A stretch of DNA of 64,000 nucleotides from NCBI GenBank assembly GCA_027924645.1, contig BSBN01000860.1:9548001-9612000 (forward strand), given 5' to 3'. The translations under genes and the position numbers were made by a program. The notes beneath the pieces were generated by a model. That model was not told the DNA's origin and ran no database searches. It worked only from the letters and a program-made list of their open reading frames with translations. This DNA is from Cunninghamia lanceolata. Taxonomy: Eukaryota > Streptophyta > Pinopsida > Cupressales > Cupressaceae. Every line of letters begins with the position of its first letter. Within the stretch, counting starts at the first letter, position 1. This document shows, piece after piece, positions 1 to 11,213 of the stretch.

Positions 1-590
1 TTTATAGATGTTTCTGAATGGTGACAAATTATCTTTGGACAGATCTACAAGTTGTAGATTTGCCGTTCTCTCAATGTTGGGCAGAATCACCGAGCAGTTT
101 TGTTGCATTCTGTAGTGAAAATCAGATATCAATATTGGAACAAAATCTACATTAGAGTAGCTATCGTCCACTATATTAATTTGACAAGTAGAGCCAAGCT
201 ATTCAAACTTCCTCATTTACATTTATTTTTATCTTTTTCATTCATATTAATTTATGCTTAAAAATATCTTTAAAAATATTTTAGTTTAAATCTTATTATA
301 AGAAATATATATCTTCAACCTTTAATTTATAGTTATCTATAATTAATAACAAATATGATATGTAATTTAATTTTTTTTTATTTTTTAAAATCTAAAATAT
401 TGTAATGTTAAAATTTACATGTTTTATAATTTTTCTTTTTATTTTGGGTTCAATTTAGTTACGTTATTTTTTATGTAATGACAAGTGTACGAGTGGTATG
501 ATATCTACTTAAAGTTAGCACAGAATTAACTTTGATTTTTAATTTTACTCATTTTTTGCATAAGTTTAAATATGCTATGGATTCTTCCTA
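1..590 (+). repeat. Duplicated chitinase upstream segment, copy 1
   Basis: This AT-rich stretch is closely similar to 11160-11213 joined to 15143-15760, for example in the blocks around 40-190, 330-480 and 510-590. It is the distal upstream part of a segment present at three places in the window. It holds no coding sequence that I can support. The two small opposed frames at 526-807 have no recognisable product and look like chance. Confidence 0.75.
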
Positions 591-830
591 ATGCTAGAAA
601 CTGTTGGTTTCTGTGCTTCTTTGTTGTTTGTCCTCCACATATACCGTTTAATAAAGTGCAAGTAAGAAAGAGGTGTACTCTTTTGTACACTTTCACTTTT
701 AATGTAGAAACTGATTCTAATAGCCATTGCTTATATTCCATGTTGACACATTTCAAGGGAATTAGGCAAGATGCTTCATGGTAATAATCACTATGAAGAA
801 CTACCAATTTCCTCGATAAGCCTTAAACCA

Positions 831-1001
831 CCAATTTCACCACTCTACTTAAATATCATCCACTACAATGGTCAAACAATCAATAGCAATTTTACACTTC
901 ATTCATAATAAAAAGTGTTAAAATATTTGTCCTATTTTTATTGGCCAAAATTAACCTTTGACTGTTGAAGTGGATGATATTTAAGAACAGCCCAATTTCA
1001 C
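831..1001. mobile_element. MITE-like inverted-repeat element in the chitinase-1 upstream region
   Basis: Two inverted arms, CTTAAATATCATCCACT near 848 and its reverse complement near 968, enclose about 100 bp of AT-rich DNA with no coding capacity. The direct repeat CCAATTTCAC occurs immediately outside at 831-840 and 992-1001, so the element proper is about 841-991. A 9-10 bp target duplication fits Mutator-like MITEs best; family assignment is inference. It lies roughly 340 bp upstream of the chitinase-1 TATA box and has no counterpart upstream of chitinase copy 2. Confidence 0.7.
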
Positions 1002-1264
1002 TATGTAAGTCAAGAACTTTAGGTAGTCTCTTTTACACTATTCATTTTAGTTGCAGGCCTTAGAAAATGAGGTGCACGTTCATAATGAAACTACAAGTCC
1101 ATTTGGACGGGGGAAACGATAGAATTTCTTTCTAAGTTACGAGTCAAGATAAGTTACGGAGTGACGTGCGATTGAGTTGTAACATTTTAAAAAAACATAT
1201 GCTCGAAATAATGGTAGCCGCCTGAAAATGAGGAGCTTATCCTCCACTCGAGACTTGACTCTAA

Positions 1265-1338
1265 AGCTACGTGAACGTTACGCAAAAATGTCTCTCACCG
1301 TGTATTATACGTAAGCAGATACTGCCCATTATAAATAG
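1265..1338 (+). promoter_or_regulatory. Core promoter of chitinase copy 1
   Basis: A block starting AGCTACGTGAACGTTACGC at 1265 is almost identical to the block at 46966 before copy 2, and both are followed by a TATA box (TTATAAATAG, about 1329-1338). Two ACGT cores (TACGTGA and AACGTTA) sit about 60 bp upstream of the TATA box. ACGT cores are typical bZIP binding sites in plants, so stress or hormone control is plausible but inferred. The start codon lies about 30 bp past the TATA box. Confidence 0.65.
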
Positions 1339-1368
1339 GGGTAGCAAATGGAGGAGAATAAACACACA

Positions 1369-2594
1369 ATGCAAATCATGGCTATAGAAAATAGTAAGAG
1401 CAAGATCTTCTGCTCCTCTTCAGTATGTGTAATGCTTATTTTATTAGTGTTAGTAGATGTGGTAGTATGTCAAAATTGTGGATGTAATGGACTGTGTTGT
1501 AGTCAATTTGGGTACTGTGGAAGTGGAGATCCCTACTGTGGGGATGGTTGTAAAGAAGGTCCCTGTTATTCTTCTTCTCCTTCTACTGGTGGAGGAGTGT
1601 CTTCTATAGTTTCTTCTGATGTTTTTAACTCCATAGTGGGAGGAGCAGCGAGTGGGTGTGCAGGAAAGGGGTTTTATAATTATGATTCTTTTATTAATGC
1701 TGCTAATGCTTTCAGTGGCTTTGGGACATCCGGGTCTTCTGATGTTAATAAGAGAGAAGTTGCTGCCTTTTTTGCTAATGCTGCCCATGAGACTGGAGGT
1801 AATATATGCATTACACTCTCATTTATCTTTATGTTGTTTTCTATTTATTTTAAGTGTTTTTTTTTTTCTTCCAATATATTAAATTATGTGATGATTTATT
1901 TCGATTCATTTAGATAATCTTAATCTCTATAATTGTTGAAAGATTACTAATAAAATCTAAGTGTAAAATTTATAGAGTTGAATCCCCATTAATCTAATTA
2001 AATATTATAGTTAACCTAAAGTTAATGTTGCTAGTAGCAGTACTAAAAAGGGTTGTATGTATTGTATAACAGGGTTTTGTTTCATCGAAGAGCAGAATCC
2101 TGGTAGTAAATACTGTGACTCCACCAACACTCAATATCCCTGCAACCCCGACAAGAGCTATCATGGTAGAGGCCCTCTGCAGCTCTCATGGTCAGTAACC
2201 ATTTTCATTTCCTACATAGTTCGTTTTCAAATTTTAGTCAATCAAATATTCGAGCATTGCTCTCCATAGCTAAGCTGTGCTAACGTAAGGTGATGACAGG
2301 AACTATAACTACGGAGCGGCAGGAAACAACATTCAATTTGATGGACTGAACAATCCAGAGATTGTGGCTACTGATTCCACCATTTCATTTAAGACGGCGG
2401 CGTGGTTTTGGATGGTGAACAGCAACTGTCATACAGCAATCACGTCTGGGCAAGGCTTTGGAGCCACCATTAGAGCTATCAACAGCATGGAATGCGACGG
2501 TGGAAATGATGCAACTGTGACTAGCAGAGTTGATTACTTCCAGAAGTTTTGCCAGCAACTCAACGTCGACCCAGGATCGAATCTTCGATGTTAA
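1369..2594 (+). CDS. Class IV (GH19) chitinase, copy 1, three exons
   Basis: Secreted endochitinase that hydrolyses beta-1,4-N-acetylglucosamine chains. Exons are 1369-1798, 2073-2190 and 2300-2594; introns of 274 and 109 bp have GT-AG ends and restore one frame of 280 aa. The start at 1369 is chosen because copy 2 begins at the equivalent Met; an in-frame ATG at 1348 would add seven residues. A hydrophobic signal peptide spans residues 1-34. The hevein-like chitin-binding domain (35-66) has eight cysteines, then comes a Ser/Gly linker and the GH19 domain. HETGG holds the first catalytic Glu (E141); by family alignment E150 in IEEQN is the second. The motif GRGPLQLSW crosses the exon 2-3 junction. 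Length and the shortened hevein and catalytic domains fit class IV. One oddity is Phe at position 47, where copy 2 and most hevein domains have Trp. Nothing in the frame is broken. Confidence 0.93.
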
Positions 2595-2870
2595 TTTGCC
2601 TTTTTGTTCATTATCATTAAATCATAAAATAAGACAGCAATGCCAACAACGAAACGATAATGTTTCTAGGTAGTGCCAATTCACATCACCTCCATCTCAA
2701 TACTTCAAAATTTACCAGACTTATAATACAATAAGTGATCTGATTTCCTACTGAGATCATTTTTATAGATATATTTGATGTTTAAACTTGTACTGTTTTC
2801 TAATTCAAACATATGTGCATGTTAGTAGACTTTAGCCAATTCTCTTAATTGTTGCCTGGTACATTACTAG
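2595..2870 (+). repeat. Duplicated 3' flank of the chitinase genes (copy 1)
   Basis: The sequence after the stop codon matches 48282-48480 and then 48735-48785 after copy 2, so the duplication included about 270 bp of 3' flank. The copy-2 flank carries about 250 bp of extra DNA at 48480-48735. AATAAGA-like poly(A) signals follow the stop in both copies. From 2870 to 3317 I see no gene. Confidence 0.7.
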
Positions 2871-4792
2871 TGCAAATAGAAACTGCAAGCATAACAATAT
2901 TAAAACATGCACAAATGAATTTGTTCATTTTTTTTTTAGATTGTTACACTTAAGCTTGAATAATTACTCCCATTAGGAATAATTAAGTATACAATAAGAT
3001 AAATCTTCAACTATTCAGTCACAAGAAGAAGATAAATCATGCTCTTCAAATGTTGTTCGATGTTCCTTCTCTTCAAAGTTGTAAGATCATAAGCCATAAA
3101 GATAAAAGAAATGTGCCTCCCAAATGTAAAGATAAGTAGTAGATGCATAATATTTAAGGGGAGGATATGATACCCCAATATAAAGGTGTGGCAAAGTAAG
3201 CTCAAATATAAGGTAAGCTCAATTATAGTGTCATGGGAAATCATAATGTTTCCCCACATTATAGGTAACTATAGAAGTAGAATATGTCATTCTAGGACCT
3301 CTTGTGACCTTTCACAACATGCTGGTGCAAAGGGTACTCCCCTCAGTCAACACAAACATTCACACAAAACACACAATTACATGGGCAATTTTCTGCCCAC
3401 AAACTTAAAGTATCAACACAAGATTGCAACAAAAAAGACTTCAATTCTATTCAATTTATAGAACGAATCTGCAAAAGACTTCCATCCCTCTCCAATCTGC
3501 ATACACATTCAACTCCCACGCTCCTTGTCTCAATCAAACATTCACAAATACAATATAATAGAACAACAATGCTTTGCGTCCATTCAACAATACAAGATTG
3601 CAATGAAACAAACACTTCGATTTACAAAACAAATTAACATACATCAAATGACAGCAATTTCTTCATTTTCCACTGGCAGCGAACTATCTTTCCTTCCACT
3701 TCCTCTGATGACACTCTTCTCCCTTCAAATCTGCAACAGAGAATCCTTTATATTCCTTCCAAAATGGCGCTCCATCAAACTCCTTCTATGCACCAAGATG
3801 AGGCCGCTTCACTTTATGTATGGTTTTTCTATGTCAAAGTAACGTGGTTGAGCCTCAATAGAGGTGTCCCTGTTCCTTGTCATGTCCCCTCCATCCTGTG
3901 TATAGCGGCCTATATCCCATGCTGCTGTTTGAAATTACCTTCTGAGGTGTTTTTCTGTTCTTTCCCATGGGCCGCGCCCTTTCATCTCCCACTCAACCTA
4001 TTAGATTTTATTCTTCCCTAGCCGATCCTATCCTCTTCTCATCTCCCCTTCATCCACTCATAGACTTTTCTTTTACCTAGGCTGCCACGCATCCCCTCTT
4101 CAAATTTCATGGGCAACCAACATTTAAGTTTCACAGCAATCTTCTATATGCTATGGGCTGCACGCTCCATTCAAACTTGCACATTTCCTTTTACCTGCTA
4201 TGCAGCCCCCTCATTCACAAATCGTTGTTGTCTTGACCGAACCAATGGGAAAGGAAATGAAAATAGAAATGAAGCGTTCCAAAATGGAGTTGAGGTTGTT
4301 GAGCGAAGAATAGATGAAACAAACACAGAAAAATAAAGTTAGAAATAAAGCAAGAGACAAAAGACAAAATTTTTAACGTGGTTCACCAAATGGCTACATC
4401 TACATTGAGCAGGGGATTGCTCTCTATATTACACCAGAATCAATAATCTAATACAAAAATATCTGCAGCTATACAATACCATATCTACAATAGCTCACAA
4501 TCTCTATATATAAATCTATAAGCTGTTCTATAGCAGATACATTTAACTCCACACCAAATCTAACAATAGCCAATGTTTAATAATAGACCTGTGTCAATAC
4601 TATCAATATCCTCATAGTGGGAGTGGAAAGCATGTAGAGGTTGTTGCAATAAGGTGGAATAGTGGAGCTGTCAGAACCATTACCCATGTGAGGATTGGGC
4701 TGCAGAACCATTACACCAACAATCTCCCACTTGCAGTCCAATCTGAGCTGCAAGAGCTGCGCCGAGAGTGATCCCCTACTCCAGGCTTATTG

Positions 4793-5377
4793 TCAGAACT
4801 TGACAATGCCAAGAGAAGTCCTATAGGACTCGAACTTCTCCCTTGGTACAAGCTTGGTTAAAGCATACACCGAAATCACTTTCGTATCAATAGAAAATCC
4901 TCTATCAAACTGCTCATCCGCCCCTCCAAACACAAAACACAAAAATATATAGCAGATAAACAAAAATAAAATTAGAGATACAACAATTCTAGCAATTCCA
5001 CCAAATTCACCACCAACTTTGATGGTAGTCTTTTTAGATTTAGCTGCTCCATCTTCCATATTGGTCGACATATTTTTAGATGCATAAGTTTTGCTACCAA
5101 CAACATTACAAACTGACTCCAAACTTTCACTCTGATCACCATTACAAACAGGCTCATCTTCAATCACCTTCAAATTTTCATTCTCATCGCCATTAATTTC
5201 ATCTGCCCCAGGTTTTATGGCATCAACCTTCTCACCATCATCTAACTGATCCCCAAAACTATCACTGTCAAACATACTAAGAAAATTATTAGTAATAGAA
5301 TCAACATCTAAATGATCCAAAGACCCTTGCTTGGCAGTCCCCAAAGATGAATCTGAAATAGGATGAACAACTCCCAC
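4793..5377 (-). CDS. Acidic, single-membrane-span frame replacing copia pol
   Basis: A 194-codon frame lies directly after the protease remnant, where integrase and reverse transcriptase would normally start. Residues 1-110 are Asp/Glu-rich. Residues about 125-150 form one strongly hydrophobic stretch (IVVSLILFLFICYIFLCFVF). The last 35 residues (LTKLVPREKFESYRTSLGI) resemble the extreme C-terminus of copia RNase H. I recognise no family for the middle part. It may be a captured host fragment or an env-like invention; the C-terminal match suggests an internal replacement of pol. Whether it is translated is unknown. Confidence 0.45.
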   Translation of the reverse strand: MGVVHPISDSSLGTAKQGSLDHLDVDSITNNFLSMFDSDSFGDQLDDGEKVDAIKPGADEINGDENENLKVIEDEPVCNGDQSESLESVCNVVGSKTYASKNMSTNMEDGAAKSKKTTIKVGGEFGGIARIVVSLILFLFICYIFLCFVFGGADEQFDRGFSIDTKVISVYALTKLVPREKFESYRTSLGIVKF

Positions 5378-5378
5378 T

Positions 5379-6053
5379 TCAACATGACTCTATGACATAC
5401 AGGGTACCTAATTTTCTACCCCTTGCAATTACCAAGGCCCCCTTTTTAACCTTGCATCTATTAGATTCAAAACTAACCTCACAACCTTGAGAACCCAATT
5501 GCCCAACTGAGATTACATTTTGTTTGAGCTGGGGAACATATCTAACATCACGTAACAACCAAGTATATCCATTTTTCAGTTTTAATGAAATATCCTCTTT
5601 ACCAACAACATTACAAGATTCATTGTTACCAAGAAAAACCTTACCGAAGTCACCAATTTGCAGATTTTTGAAATACTCCTTGCATGGAGTGACATGAAAC
5701 AATGAGCTTGAATCAAGCACCCACCTAGTAGTTGGAATTTCTTCTTCAATTAAAATAAGAACACTTGCATCTTCTTGGTATGCTGTGTTGGCTTCTCTAC
5801 TACTCACCTTTTCTTGTGCCTTTTTGTAGTTCCAACAGTTCCTTTTTGTGAGACCTTGCTTTCCACAAAACCAACATTCTCCATTTCTGCTTCTAGACTT
5901 TGATCTTCCTCTGTCATTATTTCTGCCTCTGTCTTGACCCCTTCCTCTATTGTTAGTACTTACGGCAGTCAAGGCATCACCATTTATTTTGTTTTGCCCT
6001 TTTCTCATATCTTCATTGAGAAGAGTGGCTGCTACATCATCATACCGCATCAT
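5379..6053 (-). pseudogene. Copia gag C-terminus (zinc knuckle) and protease remnant
   Basis: An open 224-codon frame holds an Arg/Gly/Asn-rich stretch, then a CCHC knuckle CWFCGKQGLTKRNC whose His is replaced by Leu, then the protease segment WVLDSSSLFHVTP. Active copia proteases have a D-S-G triad at this place; here the Gly is Ser, so the enzyme is probably dead. The part after it matches the protease tail common in copia polyproteins (DVRYVPQLKQNVISVGQLG). The frame stops just before the membrane-spanning segment downstream. Confidence 0.78.
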
Positions 6054-6086
6054 TGTTTGTTTTCTCTTATCCTCCCCTTCTTCAGA

Positions 6087-6632
6087 TCAACTTTTACCAC
6101 ATAGCAAATTGCTTATGGTCATGATTACACTGTCCCAACTATCAGGAAGAGAGCACATCAACATCATGGCTCTCATTTCTTCTTCAAGATTAACATCAGT
6201 AGAAAGTAATTGATTGATAACAATATTAAATTCATTTAAATGATTCGACATGCTGTTACCTTCTTTCATTTTCAAGTTTACCAGTTTCTTCAACAGGAAC
6301 ACTCGATCTGTTGCTGATGCCCTTTCATACATGTCACATAGCTTGTCCCAAATCTATTTAGCTATTGTCTCCATGGAAATGTTGAAGAGGACATTACTGG
6401 ACAGCGATATAATGATGGTTGTAGCTACTTTCTAGTCTAAGATATCCTAGTCTTCATTTGACATCTTCTTTGGCTTCTTAGACTTTCCTTGCAACACAAT
6501 GGCAAGATCCTTTTGAATTAGCAAAGCGTGAATTTGGAGCTTCCACAAACCGAAGTTCTGTCCCCAAAACTTTTTGATTTTCCATTTGTCTGCTTCGTCC
6601 ATTCTTCCAAAAAATTCTTCACCGATCTCCAA
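6087..6632 (-). pseudogene. Copia gag (UBN2-type) remnant
   Basis: The first frame (6632-6447) carries the gag start pattern with KFWGQNFGLWKLQ. A second frame (6332-6087) continues with the typical UBN2 run including VNLKMKEGNSMSNHLNEF. The two are separated by in-frame TAG codons at positions where gag usually has Trp or Gln. Copia gag forms the virus-like particle shell. This copy cannot make a full gag without read-through. Confidence 0.75.
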
Positions 6633-8171
6633 CTAGCTTCACCACTGAGTTGCTTTGCCAAGCTTCTTCACCAAAGCTTTGATACCAATGGTTGAGCGAA
6701 GGATAGATGAAACAAACACAGAAAAATAAACTTAGAAATAAGGCAAGAGACAAAAGACAAATTTTTTTAACGTGGTTCACCAAATGGCTACATCCACACT
6801 AAGCAGGGGATTGCTCTCTATATTACACTAGAATCAATAATCTAATACAAAAATATCTACAGCAGCTCACAATCTCTATATATAAATCTGTAAGCTGTTC
6901 TACAACAAATAAATTTAACTCCACACCAAATCTAACAATAGCCAATGCTTAATAATAGACCTACGTCAATACTATCAATATCCTCATCGTGGGAGTGAAA
7001 AGCATGCAGAGGTCATTGCAATAAGGTGGAGTAGTGGAGCTATCAGAACCGTTACCCATGTGAGGATTGGGCTGCAGAACTGTTACACCAACAGAGGTGA
7101 TGCCTCCGCTAAATGCAAATTTTTTTATTATTTTTTTTCCTGGACTAGAAGAATGGGTCCCACACTCATAAGCCATGGCCCACAATTCCCCAATTCGTAA
7201 TAAAAGAAGAGGATTTCACTTCATAAAATTGAATAAAGTTTATTTTCTCTCCCATGTGGAGAGGTCTCCTACATTTGTAGTATTCCAATAAACAACCAAG
7301 TCGATATAGCATTCAAATGCTTCCCAAATCACATGTTTCTACTGTTTCAAACTCCCCAAACATTATTATCAACCCCTATAGATGTATAGGCTATTAGTGG
7401 CAAATTAATTTACCTCTGAAGGGATATATATTGACTTGACTGTGCTAACACAACGAATACCTGATGAATAAATTGGATATGAACTCAATACAATTTGACC
7501 TTCGGTGAGGGATGAATGATTCAACTCTGTCGACTTTGACCTTCATATCATGCGTAAATCCTTCATTTCTAGAAAAATCAGTCACACATATAGAAGGATC
7601 ATTGAAAGAAGTAAATATGTGGTCTATACCAAACACATGTTCTCCAAGCATCGCCATTCGATAATCAACCAACAAGCTAGAAACTGACTTTTGACATAAT
7701 TGTTTACCAGGAGCTCAGATTCTTCCAAAAAATTATAGAGATGTGCATATCAACATTACCTAACTATCCACCAAACCATTTTGCCTCAAACTTCATGGAA
7801 GTCAAAATTTTAAAACTTCACAAAATTGCTAGTAGAAGTTGCAAAACAATTAATTCTTCAAAACCATGAAAGAACTACTCACAAAACCTTCGCCATCAAA
7901 TCAATGATGCTTCTAACAATATTCTTGTAAGAACATTTGCCCAAAAACTTTGCAAATTGACTTGAACAATTGTTTTCATGAAGGCTACCTGTTATGTGTT
8001 GGGACCCAAACTACAGAAAATTAAAAACATGTAATTATGCTCAATCCACCTATACTCCAACTAAGAGAGGCCATCAAAGCCACACACAAACCAAAACTGA
8101 AGGAAAACAACTAAAAATCTTTTTGGGTGATGCCAATTGCACGTGCGTTCGGGTGCTCCTGCATCACATGC

Positions 8172-9811
8172 CCCTTAATTTTAAATTTCAGGGACCCTTG
8201 TTTCAAAATGTTAAAAATTATGTTTTTCTATATGTCATGAGTAAGATTCAATTTTTCCTTTATCCTTATTTCAAGTTATGCGATTAAAAATTTAAATTGT
8301 GGGTCCTAAATGGGTCATTTTTGTCTTAAGGGGTTCATTTTTCTATTAGGAGGTTTTAATTTTTATTTGAATTCCCCCGTAAGTTTAATGTTTTAACCTA
8401 AAGTGTGAACTCCCATCAAATCACACAACTCCTTTCCTAATCTAGTTGCAACCTACATAAATCTCTGAAGCCCATTTAGTAGTTCACTTGCACGTCACCA
8501 TTGAAATCCCAAAATTCTAGAGTTGTGTTGTTGTAGACTATCTTGAAACTATAAACCCGATAGGTGAAGCATTAATGATGTGTATGCAAGCTTGTACAAA
8601 ACATAAACTTCTCCAAATTCCTTCATATTTTCAAATTCCTAGAGGCTCTAGCTCCCATAACCCTCTAGCTCCCTCATGCACCTGCAACTTGAATGTAGCA
8701 ACTTATTTCAAGTGGATTTGCAATCAAACTAGGTCTTTAGTCTCTTTGCATTTTATTTTCATTTTCTAGTTTTATAAACCTATTTAGGGTTTTGAGGTGT
8801 TGCTTTGATTTTGGTGAAGAAAATGGATCTAATATTGAAGATTTGTTATTTTTATCATTTGTGCATTCAAAATTTTGTTTTACTTGCTTTCCTGATGGTT
8901 TTGTTCAGGATTTTCCGTAGTTTCGGTGACCTAGTTTTCAGTGGCCTTCAACCTTGATTTCCTCCATGCCCTAATTTTTGGGTGAGAGAAAAGATATTCC
9001 CTCAACAAGTTTTAAATCATTCCAAGCTCTTTGAAATCAAACCCTTAGGTTAAATTGATTTTTATCCCATGGGTAGACCTTGTGCACTTCACTAAAACTT
9101 AGTTAAATTAGTTTTTAGTTTTGTTTTAGAAAATCCTTAGAGTTTGCAAGTTTGTACACTTCTAAATCTATTTACAATTTCCTACAAAATGTAAGAAAAT
9201 ATGAATTTGGGCCTTGGAACCCCAAAACATTTTATAGTTTATAATGTGCAAAATATTTTAAATTTGCTTTGAGTTTGAACTTCAGTTACAAACTGGAAAT
9301 CCAAAAGTTTTTGTAGTTTGCAAAAAAAGTGTACAATATAAATTGCATCCAAACTTTGGTTGACACATGTAGTCTAGTTGTAATTTACAACATTTTAGAA
9401 ACTACAACTAGAGTCTAATGTTTGGTTGTAGTTTAGAAATCCAAAACTTTTTACAATTTGCAACCAACTACTGATTCCAAATTGCCTATGAACTCTAATC
9501 AACAACCACATAGTTTTTGAATTTTACAACCGCTTGCCAATTGTACACTGGTATTGAAACCTGAATTACAACTTTCAATTAGAGCATGAAGTCTGAACTA
9601 TAAGATAACACTAAAATACACTTTTTGAATGTTTTAACTAATTTAACTTGTAAATTTGATCAATTTAATCATTGGAAAATATAAATTGGCTACAATTGAG
9701 CATTTTTAATATATTTTAGATTAGTTGATCAAAAAATTGAGATATTTGTAAAATGTGTAAAATTAGGTAATTATCTTAAGGTAATATTTTCCTAAGAATC
9801 TTTAACCAAGT
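8172..9811. other. Intergenic AT-rich stretch
   Basis: I see no gene here. Loosely repeated phrases of the type GTAGTTTGCAAA and TTGTAGTTTAGAAATCCAAAA recur between 9130 and 9560, but without a clean period. Confidence 0.5.
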
Positions 9812-10620
9812 ATGACCTCACCTACAAAAATTAAATACAAGTATAAGAGGGTCATACCAACATCAAATTTCATTAATGAATTGATAAACATGAAAGATAC
9901 ATACTTGGGGCATATAGGCCTAGATGAATTCCATACCAGGATGACACTACCTAAGGCCCAAATGTCTAATATGGTCAAAAACTTAAAAGAGTAGTGGGTT
10001 AGTGCAACATTCAAGTTTCCCTATCACTGTACAATCTCCGAACTTAGTTATGACATGTTCCAAGCATTATAACCCAATCACAAGGGAAATCAAGACCCTC
10101 AAAAAAATGCAATATTGATCCAACCTTAGTACATATAAGAGATTTTTGACATTCCCTCTAGGGATTCACATGTCAACCTTGCTCTAGAGTTAGCTCAAAA
10201 GTATTATGACCAGAACTTAGATTGTTTTCTCAAGAAAATCAATAGAAGTTGGCTTTAGAATCCTAAGGCCACACTATCTAGGTTTCCTAAGAAACTATTT
10301 AGGAGTGACTTTATAGAGGTTGTGAATGATTTCATAAATCTGTACTAAGCCAAGTCATAGGCCAAGATGATGCCAAAGAGTTACAAACTTTGATGTATAG
10401 GTATATATCAAAGTTTTTGCTCAACAAAGAATTCATTGATTAGTCAACTTTGATCAACAACAACCGTCATGACCAACTAACCAATGATGCTCAAACAAAG
10501 AAGTTTTATATGACCTCTTAGTATATACCATTGCTAGAAGACAACAATTTTTAGGGATAAAAATTGAAGGAGTAATGAGGGTAGGACAACAAAAGGTGTA
10601 TGAGTATTACCCAGTGTTGA
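9812..10620 (+). pseudogene. Decayed reading frame of unknown, probably transposon-derived family
   Basis: A protein-like run can be followed on the plus strand through several stops and at least one frameshift. Examples are GHIGLDEFHTRMTLPKAQM (from about 9908), IFDIPSRDSHVNLALELAQ (from about 10146), KKLFRSDFIEVVNDFINL and, in another frame, KFLLNKEFID. Codon-like composition continues for about 800 bp, more than chance would give. I do not recognise the family with confidence. Gag-like or plant-mobile-domain-like transposon proteins are possible. Confidence 0.4.
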
Positions 10621-11213
10621 AAATTTTACCATTACACTCATGCACATTAATTTAAAATCCTTTACTTGACTAAAGACAAGTCTCTTAAATCTAATTCTAT
10701 GATTGTCAAGGTCCAATGCTGATGCCCCATGGTTCAGCTTGAGTAATGGTATTGCATATATAAAATGATAAAAAGAAAGATCTGATCTTTAAAAGTCTTC
10801 AAAATATGATATTTTAAATTTTTTTATCAAAATAAGATAACCATAACAAATAAGATTATCATCCTATTCTCAAAAGTCACATTTTTAGTGCATGGAAGTA
10901 TTGTCAAATGTAGAGTAAAGTTGATCCACAACATACCAAAACATGGAGTTATTCAATGGATTCACATGGAAATTAGAGCCATTTATAAATTTTCTTTGTT
11001 TTTTTTCAAAGTAATTTGCTGTTGATTTTAGTCAAAAATTTGGTGTCCACCTCATTCTTCAGTCTAATTATTGAATTTCTTCAATAAGATTTTAACAATG
11101 ACGTATTTCAAACACATGCATATATACATGTGAACATGTACTTCAGGTAAAATATATAGAAGATGTTCTTGAATTTTGACAAATTATCTTTGGATAGATC
11201 TACAAGTTGTAGA
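10590..11213 (+). repeat. Chitinase upstream segment, orphan copy (left part)
   Basis: 10590-10880 matches 46430-46705 upstream of chitinase 2, including TTTAAAAGTCTTCAAAATATGAT- and AAGATAACCA-type blocks. 11160-11213 matches the start of the window upstream of chitinase 1. Together with 15143-16645 it forms one ancestral upstream region, cut by the insertion at 11214-15142. Confidence 0.72.

Larger units (their letters stand above)
4297..7093 (-). mobile_element. Non-autonomous Ty1/copia element (minus strand)
   Basis: The LTRs are 4297-4721 and 6689-7093, with ends TGTTG...CCAACA and the target duplication GAGGT (4292-4296, 7094-7098). The primer-binding site, the reverse complement of GCTTTGATACCA, lies directly inside the right LTR at about 6677, so the element reads right to left. 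A purine-rich tract lies inside the left LTR. The 1.97-kb interior encodes gag, a protease remnant and an unusual acidic membrane-spanning segment, but no reverse transcriptase and no integrase core. It must have depended on another copia element for movement. Confidence 0.88.
3318..8171. mobile_element. Solo LTR of a gypsy-type element, interrupted by a nested copia element
   Basis: The LTR starts TGGTGCAAAGGGTACTCCCC at 3323 and ends CTCCTGCATCA at 8166, flanked by the 5-bp target duplication CATGC (3318-3322 and 8167-8171). It matches the LTR at 33445-35295, for example at the start and over 7680-8000 versus 34820-35120. After removing the copia insertion (4297-7093) and its duplicated target, the LTR is about 2.04 kb. 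No internal region or second LTR is present, so this is a solo LTR left by LTR-LTR recombination. The frames at 3525-4021 within it are not credible genes. Confidence 0.85.

Noticed and set aside
1450..1788. Antisense 112-codon frames opposite chitinase exon 1 (also 47144-47482)
   Set aside because: They are shadows of the well-supported exon on the other strand, with no recognisable product.
3525..4021. Plus-strand frames within the solo LTR
   Set aside because: They lie inside an LTR, are short and hydrophobic-cysteine-rich without domain, and are not shared with the related LTR at 33.4 kb.
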